In this document: positions 7,272 to 15,717 of the stretch, piece after piece | How positions within the stretch are numbered: the stretch's first letter is position 1 | Layout of the letters: each line of letters opens with the position of its first letter | The notes under the pieces: model-generated | The model's database searches: none | The model's input: only the letters and a program-made list of their open reading frames with translations | What the model was told of the DNA's origin: nothing | NCBI GenBank assembly: GCA_029260235.1 | Contig: JAJDDP010000014.1 | Coordinates: 38,631 to 102,630 of the forward strand | DNA length: 64,000 bases | Origin: Phycisphaerae bacterium | GTDB lineage: Bacteria > Planctomycetota > Phycisphaerae > UBA1845 | Direction of reading: 5' to 3' | Translations under genes and position numbers: made by a program

Positions 7272-9476
7272 TCACTTGATGAACAGCAAATCCCTGTAGG
7301 AAGGCAAGGGCCAGAGATCGGTGGCCACGCGCGTCTCCAACTCGTCGGCAACCTCTCGCAGGGCATCCATCGCCGGCACCACGCTCTGTCGCACATACAG
7401 GGCGTCCCCAGATGGATCGTCCTCCGAATGATTGTCCACCTCAGCCAGAGAGTTTAAGGTTGTGTTCAATCGAAGTACCAAGCCTACCCACTCCTGAAGC
7501 GCCGACTTCTGATCAGGACATTCGACGCCCGCTGCCATCGTGGCTTGAACCGCGCCAGCCAATCGGGCCTGGTGCTGGATTGCGGCTGGAAGAATCATCT
7601 GCCTAGCCATCAACACCATGGTTTCCGATTCGATGTGTACCTGCATGGCATACTTTTCCAAGTAGGCATTCATGCGGCTGGCGACCTCAGGCCTACTCAA
7701 TACGTTGTAAGTCTCAAAGAGGGAGAGCGCTTTTTCCTCCAGGAGCTTGGGGATCGCCTCGCTCGAATCCTTCAAATTCGGCAGTCCTCGACGGGCGGCC
7801 TCGTCGTGCCATTCCTGGCGATAGCCATCCCCGTTGAAGATGACCCGCTTGTGCTGCTTGATAAGCTCTTGCAACACCTGACAAACCGCTGACTCTTGTT
7901 CTTTGGCCGTCGGGTTCGGCCCGGCCTCCTCTTCCAGCGCCTGGGCCAGAAAATCCAACGACTCAGCCACAATCGTATTCATCACCGTGTTAGGCCAAGC
8001 AGATGTCGCCGATGAACCCACCGCCCGGAATTCAAACTTGTTGCCGGTAAATGCAAACGGGGAGGTTCGGTTCCGATCGCCTGAGTCCCGCGGAATCTGC
8101 GGCAGGGTGGTAGCCCCTAGGGTCATTTCTCCGCCCTTCAACGTCCGGCTGGGAACCCCCTGCTCCAACTGCTCGACAATGTCGGTGAGCATGTCGCCGA
8201 GGAAGATGGAAATGATCGCCGGCGGCGCCTCGTTAGCCCCCAGTCGATGATCATTGCCAGCCGAGGCGATTGACGCCCTTAGCAAGTCAGCGTGAATGTC
8301 GATAGCCCGGATCACCGCACACAAGTAAACCAGAAACTCCATATTCGTGTGCGTCTCGTCCTGGGGATCGAGCAGGTTAGCCCCGAGATCGGTGGTCATC
8401 GACCAGTTGTTGTGTTTGCCCGAGCCATTCAGTTGGGCGAAGGGCTTCTCGTGAAGGATAGCCTGGAAGCCATAGCGCGGTGCCACCCGCTTGATGGTTT
8501 CCATGATCAACATTTGGTGATCGCAGGCTACGTTGGAGGTCTCGAAAACCGGGGCGATCTCATACTGCCCTGGGGCTACCTCGTTGTGCCGCGTCTTGAC
8601 CGGAATCCCCATTCGATACAGCTCGTATTCGGTCTCCGACATGCAGGCTAACACCCGCGGAGGAATGGAGCCAAAATAGTGATCGTCCAGTTGTTGGCCC
8701 TTGGGCGGTTGGGCTCCAAAGAGCGTCCGGTCGCACGATACCAAGTCAGGCCTGGCATAATAAAGATGCCGATCAATCAAGAAGTATTCTTGTTCAGCCC
8801 CCACCGTGGTGAAGACCCGTTTGACGCCCTTGTCCGTACCAAAGAAATGGAGAATCTTCATCGCTTGGGCAGACAAAGCCTCCATAGACCGAAGCAACGG
8901 CGTCTTTTGATCAAGCGCCTCCCCGGTCCAAGAAACAAACGCAGTAGGGATACAGAGGGTGACGTTGTTCTCGCCGTGTATCAGAAAGGCAGGGCTGGTC
9001 GCGTCCCAGGCGGTGTAGCCTCGGGCTTCAAAAGTCGCCCGCAATCCTCCCGACGGGAAACTCGAAGCATCAGGCTCACTCTGGCACAATTCCGAACCAC
9101 TAAGGCTCAAAATCACCCCACCCTCACCATCGGGCGTCGCAAATGAGTCATGCTTTTCAGCCGTCAATCCGGTCAGCGGCTGGAACCAATGCGTATAATG
9201 CGTCGCACCGTTTTCAATCGCCCACTCCTTCATGTCCGCGGCGACCACGTCAGCCACCTTCAGGTCCAGGGGCTTGCCATCCTCCATGGTCTTCATCAGC
9301 CGCTGGTAGATGTCTTCGGGCAGCCGCATGCGCATCACCTGCTGGCTGAATACGTCGGCCCCAAAAATCTTATCGATCTTACCACCGGCCTGCCTTACGC
9401 GATCCTTGCCTTGCTGATTTTCGCTCCACCTCGTCGCCGCATCTATCGCACTTAGCTTTGCTTCCAAGGATCCCAT
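7272..9476 (-). CDS. glnN: Glutamine synthetase type III
   Basis: This enzyme makes glutamine from glutamate, ammonia and ATP in the cytoplasm. The product is about 734 aa from ATG 9476 (preceded by GGAGAAGACGGTG); a GTG at 9518 would add 14 residues. The length fits the large GSIII class rather than GSI (about 470 aa). Visible features: an N-terminal GSIII-specific region ('[20 protein letters not shown]'), '[13 protein letters not shown]' metal-binding Glu motif, '[13 protein letters not shown]', '[20 protein letters not shown]' nucleotide/glutamate-binding core, and 'FEFRAVGSS' near the end. The gene stands alone, with no amtB or glnB next to it. GSIII is known from Bacteroidetes, cyanobacteria and planctomycetes. 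Confidence 0.97.
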   Translation of the reverse strand: MGSLEAKLSAIDAATRWSENQQGKDRVRQAGGKIDKIFGADVFSQQVMRMRLPEDIYQRLMKTMEDGKPLDLKVADVVAADMKEWAIENGATHYTHWFQPLTGLTAEKHDSFATPDGEGGVILSLSGSELCQSEPDASSFPSGGLRATFEARGYTAWDATSPAFLIHGENNVTLCIPTAFVSWTGEALDQKTPLLRSMEALSAQAMKILHFFGTDKGVKRVFTTVGAEQEYFLIDRHLYYARPDLVSCDRTLFGAQPPKGQQLDDHYFGSIPPRVLACMSETEYELYRMGIPVKTRHNEVAPGQYEIAPVFETSNVACDHQMLIMETIKRVAPRYGFQAILHEKPFAQLNGSGKHNNWSMTTDLGANLLDPQDETHTNMEFLVYLCAVIRAIDIHADLLRASIASAGNDHRLGANEAPPAIISIFLGDMLTDIVEQLEQGVPSRTLKGGEMTLGATTLPQIPRDSGDRNRTSPFAFTGNKFEFRAVGSSATSAWPNTVMNTIVAESLDFLAQALEEEAGPNPTAKEQESAVCQVLQELIKQHKRVIFNGDGYRQEWHDEAARRGLPNLKDSSEAIPKLLEEKALSLFETYNVLSRPEVASRMNAYLEKYAMQVHIESETMVLMARQMILPAAIQHQARLAGAVQATMAAGVECPDQKSALQEWVGLVLRLNTTLNSLAEVDNHSEDDPSGDALYVRQSVVPAMDALREVADELETRVATDLWPLPSYRDLLFIK

Positions 9477-9677
9477 CACCGTCTTCTCCGTTTCCAATGC
9501 TGCCTTGCTCGTCCACACATACTGCTACCGTCAAACCGGTTCGTCCTTCTCTAGAGAGTCGCCCGATCACAAGTTCCCGACAAGGGATACGCTGCAATTC
9601 CTAGGATTCAACTAATCTGGCCCTTGTACCTCACGAGCACTCTCGGCTCAAGCAAACCGACATCTCTGACTGCAGGT

Positions 9678-9696
9678 GGCACCCCGAAGGGGTGCC
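9678..9696 (-). terminator. Short GC-rich hairpin between the GNAT gene and glnN
   Basis: GGCACCCC and GGGGTGCC form a perfect 8-bp stem with a 3-base loop, downstream of the minus-strand acetyltransferase gene. No U-run follows, so it is either an imperfect terminator or a REP-like palindrome. Confidence 0.35.
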
Positions 9697-9736
9697 CCCG
9701 CATCAGGGACGTCGTTGGCCAGGAGATGTCCCGCCA

Positions 9737-10453
9737 TCATGTCCTCGAAGTCAGGTCTGATAGCCGCGAATGCTGGCCTCCCCGTTTATCGAAGTTGTCG
9801 GGATCTAACCAGGACAGAATCGCTTGCTCCAGGGCAGGCCATTCCAAGTCGATGATGGAATACCAAGCCGTGTCGCGATTTCGGCCCTTGTATGTCGTAG
9901 CCTGGCGAAACACCCCTTCAAACGAAAACCCCAGTCGTTCTGCCGCCTTCCGAGAGCCTGCATTCAGTGCGTCGCACTTCCATTCGTATCGGCGATAACC
10001 AAGCTCGAACCCCCGCTTCATCATCAGGAACATCGCCTCGGTAGCGGGGATGCTTTGCTGTAGCCGCGGCGAGAAATTGATATGCCCGACCTCGATCGAG
10101 CCGTTCTGCGGATCAATTCGCAAATAGCTGGCCACCCCGACCGCTCGGTTCGTAGCTAAGTCAACCACTGCATAGAACAACGGATCGCGCCCTGAGCAGG
10201 CCGACTTCATCCAACATCGGTAATTTTCCACCGTCTTGAAGGGGCCGTAAGACAGGTACGTCCAGATTTTCCCTTCAGTATCTTCGCAGTTGGCAGCATG
10301 AAGAGAGTCGGCGTGTCGATCAACATCGAGTCTTTCCAAGCGGCAGGAAGTACCGACCATAGGCTCGATCCCGGGATACCCCGGCAATGCCCGAGGCTCG
10401 ACAGAGAATCCGATAGGTTGACCGAGGGCATTATGTCCGTGCTTCCGTTGCAT
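9737..10453 (-). CDS. GNAT-family N-acetyltransferase (RimJ/RimL-like)
   Basis: ATG 10453 has GGAG eight bases upstream; a TTG at 10471 would add six residues and is less likely. The 238-aa product has the RimJ/RimL-type arrangement: N-terminal 'GTSCRLERLDVDRHADSLHA', a central strand 'PLFYAVVDLATNRAVGVASY' and 'GSIEVGHINFSP', the acetyl-CoA-binding helix region near 'ATEAMFLMMKRGFELGYRRY', and the signature 'ALNAGSRKAAERLGFSFEGV'. Such enzymes transfer acetyl groups to N-terminal or side-chain amines of proteins or small molecules; the substrate cannot be told. The gene is transcribed in the same direction as glnN but separated by about 260 bases, so it is probably a single-gene unit. Confidence 0.85.
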   Translation of the reverse strand: MQRKHGHNALGQPIGFSVEPRALPGYPGIEPMVGTSCRLERLDVDRHADSLHAANCEDTEGKIWTYLSYGPFKTVENYRCWMKSACSGRDPLFYAVVDLATNRAVGVASYLRIDPQNGSIEVGHINFSPRLQQSIPATEAMFLMMKRGFELGYRRYEWKCDALNAGSRKAAERLGFSFEGVFRQATTYKGRNRDTAWYSIIDLEWPALEQAILSWLDPDNFDKRGGQHSRLSDLTSRT

Positions 10454-10624
10454 ATCATGTCTCCGGTCCAAGAATCACCGAATCAAAGATGGGATGGTAC
10501 CATGACCACCAATAGATTCTCCCAGCATCCTCCGCCGACAAGGTATAGCTTTTGCAGGCTGCGATCAGAATTCAGAAGAGAAGAGTCATTCCTCCATTGA
10601 TTTTCGCATCGAGGAACCGCCGCT

Positions 10625-11731
10625 CTAGCGGCTTCGCAGGGCATGTTGCTGCTTATTGCGGTGTGGCCTGTTGCGTTGCCGGGCACACAGTTTGCGCATT
10701 ACTAGAGCTGGTATCTGCTCGGGGCGGGCTTCGATATCTACTGCACCGCGTTTGTAGGCTTCGCAGGGCATGCCGTACACGATGCAACTCTCTTTGTTTT
10801 GGCCGAACGTAATCGCCCCTGCGTCATGGAGGTCTTCTAGGCCTTTGGCACCGTCATTTCCCATGCCGGTTAGGATTATTCCAACGATTTGAACGTGATC
10901 GAGCGTTAAGCAAGATTGGAACATGACGTCCACGCTCGGGCAGTGGCGATTAATTAGAGTTCGGTCGCCGTTTCGCACCTTTAATTTGCCGGCTTCTTGT
11001 TTGACCCTCAGTTGGATGTCTCCACGGGCTACGAGCGCCTTGCCGGGCGTTAACACGTCGCCGTCTGCGGTTTCGCAGACTGACATTGCGGAATAGTCAT
11101 TCAATCGGTTTGCGTAGGACTCGGTGAAGCCCTCGGGCATATGTTGCACGATGACCGTAGCTGGGAAATCGGCAGGGACGTTCTCGAGCAATTTCTTGGT
11201 GGCTTCGGTACCGCCAGTCGAGGCGCCAATGACAACAAGATAATCGTGGGGATCAAGCCCCGCCTGGTGGAAGGTGCTGGGCTGGCGCAAGGCTGAGGCC
11301 GGTATTTCGGGTGTGTGAGGGCGGGCGACGTAAGCCACCCTGATCTTGTGAACAAGCGTCTCGCCCAAGGCCCGCATGGCTATTCGCCCACCTTGCTGTG
11401 GTTTGGAAATGATATCGACAGCCCCCGCAGCCACGGCTTCGACCGCTCTTCTGCTCGTATTTGGCGTGGCTGCACTGCACATGATCACCGGCACTGGATA
11501 GTGAATCATGAGCTTCTTGAGAAAGGTGATGCCATCCATCCGGGGCATCTCAATGTCGAGGATGATCACGTCAGGGCGGTGGGTGATAATGAGCTCCCTG
11601 GCTTCAAAGGGACTGCTCGCTTCGCCTATCACGGTGAGGTCGTCGTAGCTCGAAAGAACTTTCTTGAGGGTGGTGCGCACCATGGCAGAGTCATCAACAA
11701 TCAAAACCTTGATTGGGCCTTGGCGCAGCAT
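10625..11731 (-). CDS. cheB: Chemotaxis protein-glutamate methylesterase/deamidase CheB
   Basis: CheB removes methyl groups from chemoreceptors and is activated by CheA phosphorylation. The 368-aa protein begins with a receiver domain (residues 7-125: 'VLIVDDSAMVRTTL', acceptor Asp in 'DVIILDIEMPRMDG', Lys in 'IISKPQ'). The C-terminal methylesterase domain carries the catalytic triad motifs: Ser in 'VIGASTGG', His in 'VIVQHMPEGFTESYA', and Asp in 'GMGNDGA'. A basic tail ('RQRNRPHRNKQQHALRSR') is unusual. The start ATG 11731 follows AGGTG. It is the last gene of the minus-strand chemotaxis cluster, downstream of cheR, the enzyme it opposes. Confidence 0.97.
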   Translation of the reverse strand: MLRQGPIKVLIVDDSAMVRTTLKKVLSSYDDLTVIGEASSPFEARELIITHRPDVIILDIEMPRMDGITFLKKLMIHYPVPVIMCSAATPNTSRRAVEAVAAGAVDIISKPQQGGRIAMRALGETLVHKIRVAYVARPHTPEIPASALRQPSTFHQAGLDPHDYLVVIGASTGGTEATKKLLENVPADFPATVIVQHMPEGFTESYANRLNDYSAMSVCETADGDVLTPGKALVARGDIQLRVKQEAGKLKVRNGDRTLINRHCPSVDVMFQSCLTLDHVQIVGIILTGMGNDGAKGLEDLHDAGAITFGQNKESCIVYGMPCEAYKRGAVDIEARPEQIPALVMRKLCARQRNRPHRNKQQHALRSR

Positions 11732-11826
11732 CGTTCACCTACCAATCGCGCTGATTCTGGCGGGCAAGAGGCCAGTTGGACGTCCATCGGGGGAAGTCGG
11801 ATCACATCCCTTGCCGGCTGGGCGGT

Positions 11827-12666
11827 TCATTTCTGAAACACCGTTGGCTCGACATACTTCAGCGGATGATTGACGCCGTTGAGGCTTTCGGAATGCCCAA
11901 TCATCAGATATCCGCCGGGGTTGAGGTGGTCGACCATTTTGTTGATGAGCGTACCTTGGGTTGCTTTGTCAAAATAGATCATGACGTTACGGCAGAAGAT
12001 CACGTCGAACGCATTCTTGAATGGAAACTTTGGGGTCATCAAATTGAAGCGGAGGAAGGAAATCTTCTGAAGCAGCCTCGGATCCAGCTGTCGTTGATCG
12101 CTGGTGCGGGCTTGCTTGAGGTACTTGGTCTTTAGCCTGCTCGGGACGGTTTCGCACTTGTCTTCGCTGTAGATTCCCTGCTTAGCCGTTTCGAGAACAT
12201 CGGTGCAGATATCTGTCGCCAAGATCTTGTAATCGAAGTTGGTGTGCTTCTGAACGGCGTCGTCGATCACCATAGCCATCGAGTGTGGTTCGTCGCCGCT
12301 CGAGCAGGCTGAGCTCCAAATCCTAAAGGCATCGCGGTTTTTCCGCCAATCAGCATCTTGAAGCCAAACGTCCAGCTGCTCCCGCAAGAACTCGAAATGG
12401 CGAATCTCACGGAAGAGGTGCGTGGTGTTGGTAGAGATGACATCCATCAAGTCCGAGAGGGCTTTGCCGGTCGCATCGTTCTTGACCAACTCGTAGTAAT
12501 CGCGAAATGAATCCAACCCATTCTGACGAACCAATTTGCCTACTCTGGATTGGACGAGATTCTTCTTCTGGCTGCCAAGGTTGATCCCGCACTTGCGGTA
12601 GACCAGATCGCGGAAGAGTTCATACTCCTTGGCGGTTATTTCTTTGTTTTGCGTCTGGAGCATCAT
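11827..12666 (-). CDS. cheR: Chemoreceptor glutamate methyltransferase CheR
   Basis: CheR methylates receptor glutamates using S-adenosylmethionine. The start is taken as the ATG at 12666, 5 bases after GGAGG; adjacent ATG 12663 and an upstream ATG 12678 are alternatives. The 279-aa product has the N-terminal helical CheR domain (residues 10-75, 'YELFRDLVYRKCGINLGSQK') and the SAM-binding domain ('FRIWSSACSSGDEPHSMAMV' with the acidic 'ATDIC' strand and 'DVIFCRNVMIYFDKATQ'). 'SSACSSGDEP' replaces the usual 'SAGCSTGEEPYS', a mild change in the SAM loop. 'GGYLMIGHSESL' near the end is typical. It lies between the CheX-like gene and cheB. Confidence 0.96.
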   Translation of the reverse strand: MMLQTQNKEITAKEYELFRDLVYRKCGINLGSQKKNLVQSRVGKLVRQNGLDSFRDYYELVKNDATGKALSDLMDVISTNTTHLFREIRHFEFLREQLDVWLQDADWRKNRDAFRIWSSACSSGDEPHSMAMVIDDAVQKHTNFDYKILATDICTDVLETAKQGIYSEDKCETVPSRLKTKYLKQARTSDQRQLDPRLLQKISFLRFNLMTPKFPFKNAFDVIFCRNVMIYFDKATQGTLINKMVDHLNPGGYLMIGHSESLNGVNHPLKYVEPTVFQK

Positions 12667-12709
12667 CCAGCCCTCCATCCTGGGGGAATTCTTCGGACGG
12701 TTTCTTCAC

Positions 12710-13168
12710 TCAAGTCGATAAGGAGTGCCGCAGTTGCAAGCGATTGCCCTCGATGGAAGTTGTGGCTGAGTCTTCTCCATCACTGAGTGAAGCCAGAGGC
12801 GGCTCGCTGAGTTGGCGGACCTGGGGAATAGTCAGATCAAACACATCATCCACGCCATGCCGTGCGGTCACATATTGTCCGCAGAGCACGTTCATCAATT
12901 CCCTGAGCGCGTCTTCTGCCGACTGTTCGGCATCCTCATCCTCGGGGCTTACGCCCAAGAGATTCGAGGCCAGGAAAGGGCTGAATTCAGCGGGGCAGTT
13001 TAGAGTCAGCGTCCCCGATTTTGGCCCGTTGTAGCTGATGGTTGCTTCCAACCAGGATTGGTCCGGCTGAGGCCCAGTGGGCTCTTCGTCGTCGAACATG
13101 AATGCTAGGTTGGCTAATACCTCAGAAAGCACCGTCGTCAAAGTCGCAGTCTTCTGATCCTGAATCAT
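12710..13168 (-). CDS. CheX-like chemotaxis phosphatase-domain protein
   Basis: This 152-aa protein resembles the CheX/CheC/FliY fold: an N-terminal strand-helix, 'TISYNGPKSGTLTLNCPAEF', then a helix with 'ALRELMNVLCGQYVTARHG', where CheX proteins carry a catalytic E..N motif (here Glu and Asn within 'ELMNVLCGQ'). CheX dephosphorylates CheY-P and is normally a dimer. Its start ATG lies inside the 3' end of cheY (46-base overlap), so the two are translated together. This overlap supports a role in switching off that CheY. No CheZ or CheC is seen in the cluster. The family call rests on the motif and position. Confidence 0.7.
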   Translation of the reverse strand: MIQDQKTATLTTVLSEVLANLAFMFDDEEPTGPQPDQSWLEATISYNGPKSGTLTLNCPAEFSPFLASNLLGVSPEDEDAEQSAEDALRELMNVLCGQYVTARHGVDDVFDLTIPQVRQLSEPPLASLSDGEDSATTSIEGNRLQLRHSLST

Positions 13169-13547
13169 CTTTTACTCCCAAAATGGGCTCGAGCACATCG
13201 CGTAATTGCTCGGGCCTGAAAGGCTTTCGGACATAGCCAAATGCACCTTGAGCGCGCAGTTCATCAATGCGTTTCTTACTTCCTTCAGTGGAGGCGATTA
13301 CAATTGGGATGTTTTTGAGCTTGTCGTTCTGCTTCACTCGTTGGAGCAACTGAATGCCGTTCATGGTGGGCATATTGATGTCAACCATCATGACAGCCAC
13401 CTCATGGTCTGCGAGTTGAGCGAGCGCTTCGATGCCATTGCCAGCCTCGTAGATTTCTCCGATGTCCAGGCCGGCCATCTGCATCGTTTTCTTCATCATC
13501 CGCCGAATTGTAGCGGAGTCGTCAACTATCAATACGTCACAAGGCAT
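13122..13547 (-). CDS. cheY: CheY-like response regulator
   Basis: A single receiver domain of 141 aa: acidic pair Asp9/Asp10 in 'VLIVDDS', phosphoacceptor Asp56 in 'MMVDINMPTMNG', Ser/Thr at 86-87 in 'VIASTEGS', and Lys108 in 'YVRKPF'. A Glu/Asp-rich tail of about 18 residues ('KDDSGSEDCDFDDGAF') extends beyond the domain and contains the overlap with the CheX-like gene. Phosphorylated by CheA, it should bind the flagellar motor switch or act as a phosphate sink. Located between the HDOD gene and the CheX-like gene, all in one orientation. Confidence 0.93.
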   Translation of the reverse strand: MPCDVLIVDDSATIRRMMKKTMQMAGLDIGEIYEAGNGIEALAQLADHEVAVMMVDINMPTMNGIQLLQRVKQNDKLKNIPIVIASTEGSKKRIDELRAQGAFGYVRKPFRPEQLRDVLEPILGVKDDSGSEDCDFDDGAF

Positions 13548-13589
13548 CGGATTGCTCCTACAATCGAATCGCCGGGTGTTCTCAAACGC

Positions 13590-14441
13590 CTACCCGACAC
13601 TCTCAAAGAGCTGTTCGGCACGTTTCAATTCAACCAGCATCTGGGCTCCCACATTTTGCATGTCATGCTGGTTCAGTCCTAATCTCGCTACAACGGCTTC
13701 GTCCGCCCGATAGGCCAAGCCATCCAGACCCAGTCCTACGCCAAATAGCATCGCCGTCGTATCTGCAATGTAGATGACGTCGACCAGCTGACTGGGCGGG
13801 TCTATGGAGGTCGGGTCATGGTGGTGACGAATGCAATCGACGATGGGTTCAGGTAATCGCCACTTCTCGCCGATGGCAGCCCCAATTTCCTGGTGGGAGA
13901 AGCCCAACACTGCTTGCTCAGCCTCCAGGAACGACTGCTGTTTGTCGGTCACCAGGCGGACGATTTCTGCAAAGCCTTCGCGTACGAATTCGTTCAGCAC
14001 TATTTTGCCGATGTCGTGCAATAGGCCTGCGGTGAAGACGACCCCTTTGTTGGGCATCTTGATCAGCGAAGCGACCGAGGCCGCAGCCAAGGCGACGCCG
14101 ACGGAGTGCCGCCACAATGCGCCTGGCTGCAGGCCGTACCCGTCCTGCTCACTCGTGAACAGCGAATTGGTGTGGACGGACATGACCAACTGCGTGACCT
14201 TGGCTGTCCCGAGGCAAACCATGGCATCGGCGAGCGAATCAATTCGGCGCCCCGCGCCAAGATAGGCTGAGTTGCACAGTCGGAGAACTTCGGTCGTCAC
14301 TGCCTGGTCATAGCGAATCACTTCGACCAGCTGCTCTACCGTGTTCCGTGGATCATTCAGCACATCCATGATCTTCAGTGCAGTATCCGGGAGAGGCGGC
14401 AACGCATCTATTTGGCTGACTATGTCTTCACAGGTGATCAC
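13590..14441 (-). CDS. HDOD-domain signalling protein
   Basis: The 283-aa product carries an HDOD domain over residues 5-200: 'IDALPPLPDTALKIMDVLND' at the start, 'LRLCNSAYLG', and HD-like 'GLLHDIGKIVLNEF' with a later 'HHHDP'. HDOD proteins are HD-superfamily relatives that usually lack phosphohydrolase activity and act in signalling and motility; here the 'HDIGK' and 'CIRHHHDP' motifs retain several HD metal ligands. The start is GTG 14441, overlapping the cheD stop by four bases (GTGA), so it is coupled to cheD. Its presence inside the chemotaxis cluster suggests a link to motility control; the exact role is unknown. Confidence 0.9.
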   Translation of the reverse strand: MITCEDIVSQIDALPPLPDTALKIMDVLNDPRNTVEQLVEVIRYDQAVTTEVLRLCNSAYLGAGRRIDSLADAMVCLGTAKVTQLVMSVHTNSLFTSEQDGYGLQPGALWRHSVGVALAAASVASLIKMPNKGVVFTAGLLHDIGKIVLNEFVREGFAEIVRLVTDKQQSFLEAEQAVLGFSHQEIGAAIGEKWRLPEPIVDCIRHHHDPTSIDPPSQLVDVIYIADTTAMLFGVGLGLDGLAYRADEAVVARLGLNQHDMQNVGAQMLVELKRAEQLFESVG

Positions 14442-15022
14442 AGTTCCACCTCGCCATCTCTTGTTTTCATTGTTACCGTTCCAGTCGCGATGGACAGACT
14501 AATTGTGCGGCTCTTGGACCCACCAACATCTTCGCTGTTGATCAAGATGTTGTTCTTCCAGAACAGCTTGCGGAGCATCACATAGTTGCGTTTGCCGATG
14601 TTGAAGGTGCCGCTGTCGTCCAGGAGTTGAGAGCCACCCGCTACCTTGACAATCATACGTCTCTTGCTCGCACCCATTTGGTAGGCTTCCTTGAACATTC
14701 TGGGAATGCCACTGTTAGCGAACATAGCTGGATTTGCCTTCGCTTTGTCGGGCGATAATGCTGAATCCGGAAGCATGAAGTGAATCATGGCTCCGACGTG
14801 CGTCTCGGGATCCCAGGCGGTTACTCCGATACAGCTTCCCAGCGAATACGTAATCAGCGCAGTAGACGGGTCGTTGGTCACCACATAGTCGGCGATATCA
14901 ACGATCAGCTTCGAATTCAACCTCGAGTTGAGACCGGATTGCCTTTCGGTCAACCCCGCCCGAGGTGGAGCCGGAGAAATTTGTTCGGCACACTCGCCAG
15001 GAGAGACGATCTTGCCACCCAT
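14438..15022 (-). CDS. cheD: Chemoreceptor glutamine deamidase CheD
   Basis: CheD deamidates receptor glutamines and in some bacteria is regulated by CheC. From ATG 15022 (GGGGATCCTGTA upstream) the product is 194 aa; the open frame extends upstream but lacks a better start. Catalytic motifs are visible: the Cys in 'LGSCIGVTAWDPE' and His in 'GAMIHFMLPDS', followed by the 'KVAGGSQLL' and 'NIGKRNYVMLRKLF' segments typical of CheD. About 30 N-terminal residues before the core are low-complexity. A roughly 170-base gap separates it from cheW upstream. Confidence 0.94.
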   Translation of the reverse strand: MGGKIVSPGECAEQISPAPPRAGLTERQSGLNSRLNSKLIVDIADYVVTNDPSTALITYSLGSCIGVTAWDPETHVGAMIHFMLPDSALSPDKAKANPAMFANSGIPRMFKEAYQMGASKRRMIVKVAGGSQLLDDSGTFNIGKRNYVMLRKLFWKNNILINSEDVGGSKSRTISLSIATGTVTMKTRDGEVEL

Positions 15023-15196
15023 TACAGGATCCCCATATGCGAGCGGTCCACACTGTCTGAGGACCGCATAGTTGCTATTTTCCAATCTACAATTCCGCTG
15101 AAGTCGCATCTGCAGAGTCCAAGCAGTGCAGCCGCTTAGGACTCGTACGGCCTACCGATCCTGCCTCAGCGGCACCCGGGACTGTCGGTGCCTTGG

Positions 15197-15706
15197 TCAA
15201 GCATCAGTCCCATCTTCAATTTTGACCAGCTCTCCTGAAGTCAATACCTTGTCGATGTCGAGCAAGATCTTGACTCTCCCGTTGTCGTTGCCCATGCCAA
15301 GAATGAAAGTTGCATCCACCGAAGCACCCAGGCGTGGTGGAGGGGCAATCTCTCCCTCTTTGAAATCCCGGACCTCTTCAACGCTATCGACGATAATCCC
15401 CATCATCATGCCCACATCGACGACGATCACGCATGTTTCCTCGGTGTGCTCCACGCGATCAAGCCCGAACATTTCACGGAGATCGACCACTGGGATGACC
15501 TTGCCACGAAGATTGAATACGCCCTCAACGAACTTTTCGGTCTGCGGGACCATGGTGACTTCCAGCACGCCGATGATTTCACGGACTTTCAAAATCTCCA
15601 GTCCGTATTCTTCACCACCTAGATAGAAGGTTAGGTACTTGCCCGCCAAGCTCACGTTGCTGGCAACGGCCGTGGCGGCTTCTGGAGTAGCGACTGCTGC
15701 GTCCAT
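15197..15706 (-). CDS. cheW: Chemotaxis coupling protein CheW
   Basis: The 169-aa product has a single CheW domain (residues 22-160: 'KYLTFYLGGEEYGLEILKVR', 'VFNLRGKVIPVVDLREMFGL', 'VDVGMMMGIIVDSVEEVRDF'). CheW links chemoreceptors to CheA in the array. The start ATG 15706 has AGGAG eight bases upstream, and the gene follows cheA by only 11 bases, so the two are co-transcribed. A short Ala-rich leader precedes the domain. All conserved hydrophobic positions appear intact. Confidence 0.97.
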   Translation of the reverse strand: MDAAVATPEAATAVASNVSLAGKYLTFYLGGEEYGLEILKVREIIGVLEVTMVPQTEKFVEGVFNLRGKVIPVVDLREMFGLDRVEHTEETCVIVVDVGMMMGIIVDSVEEVRDFKEGEIAPPPRLGASVDATFILGMGNDNGRVKILLDIDKVLTSGELVKIEDGTDA

Positions 15707-15717
15707 AGTAGATGCTC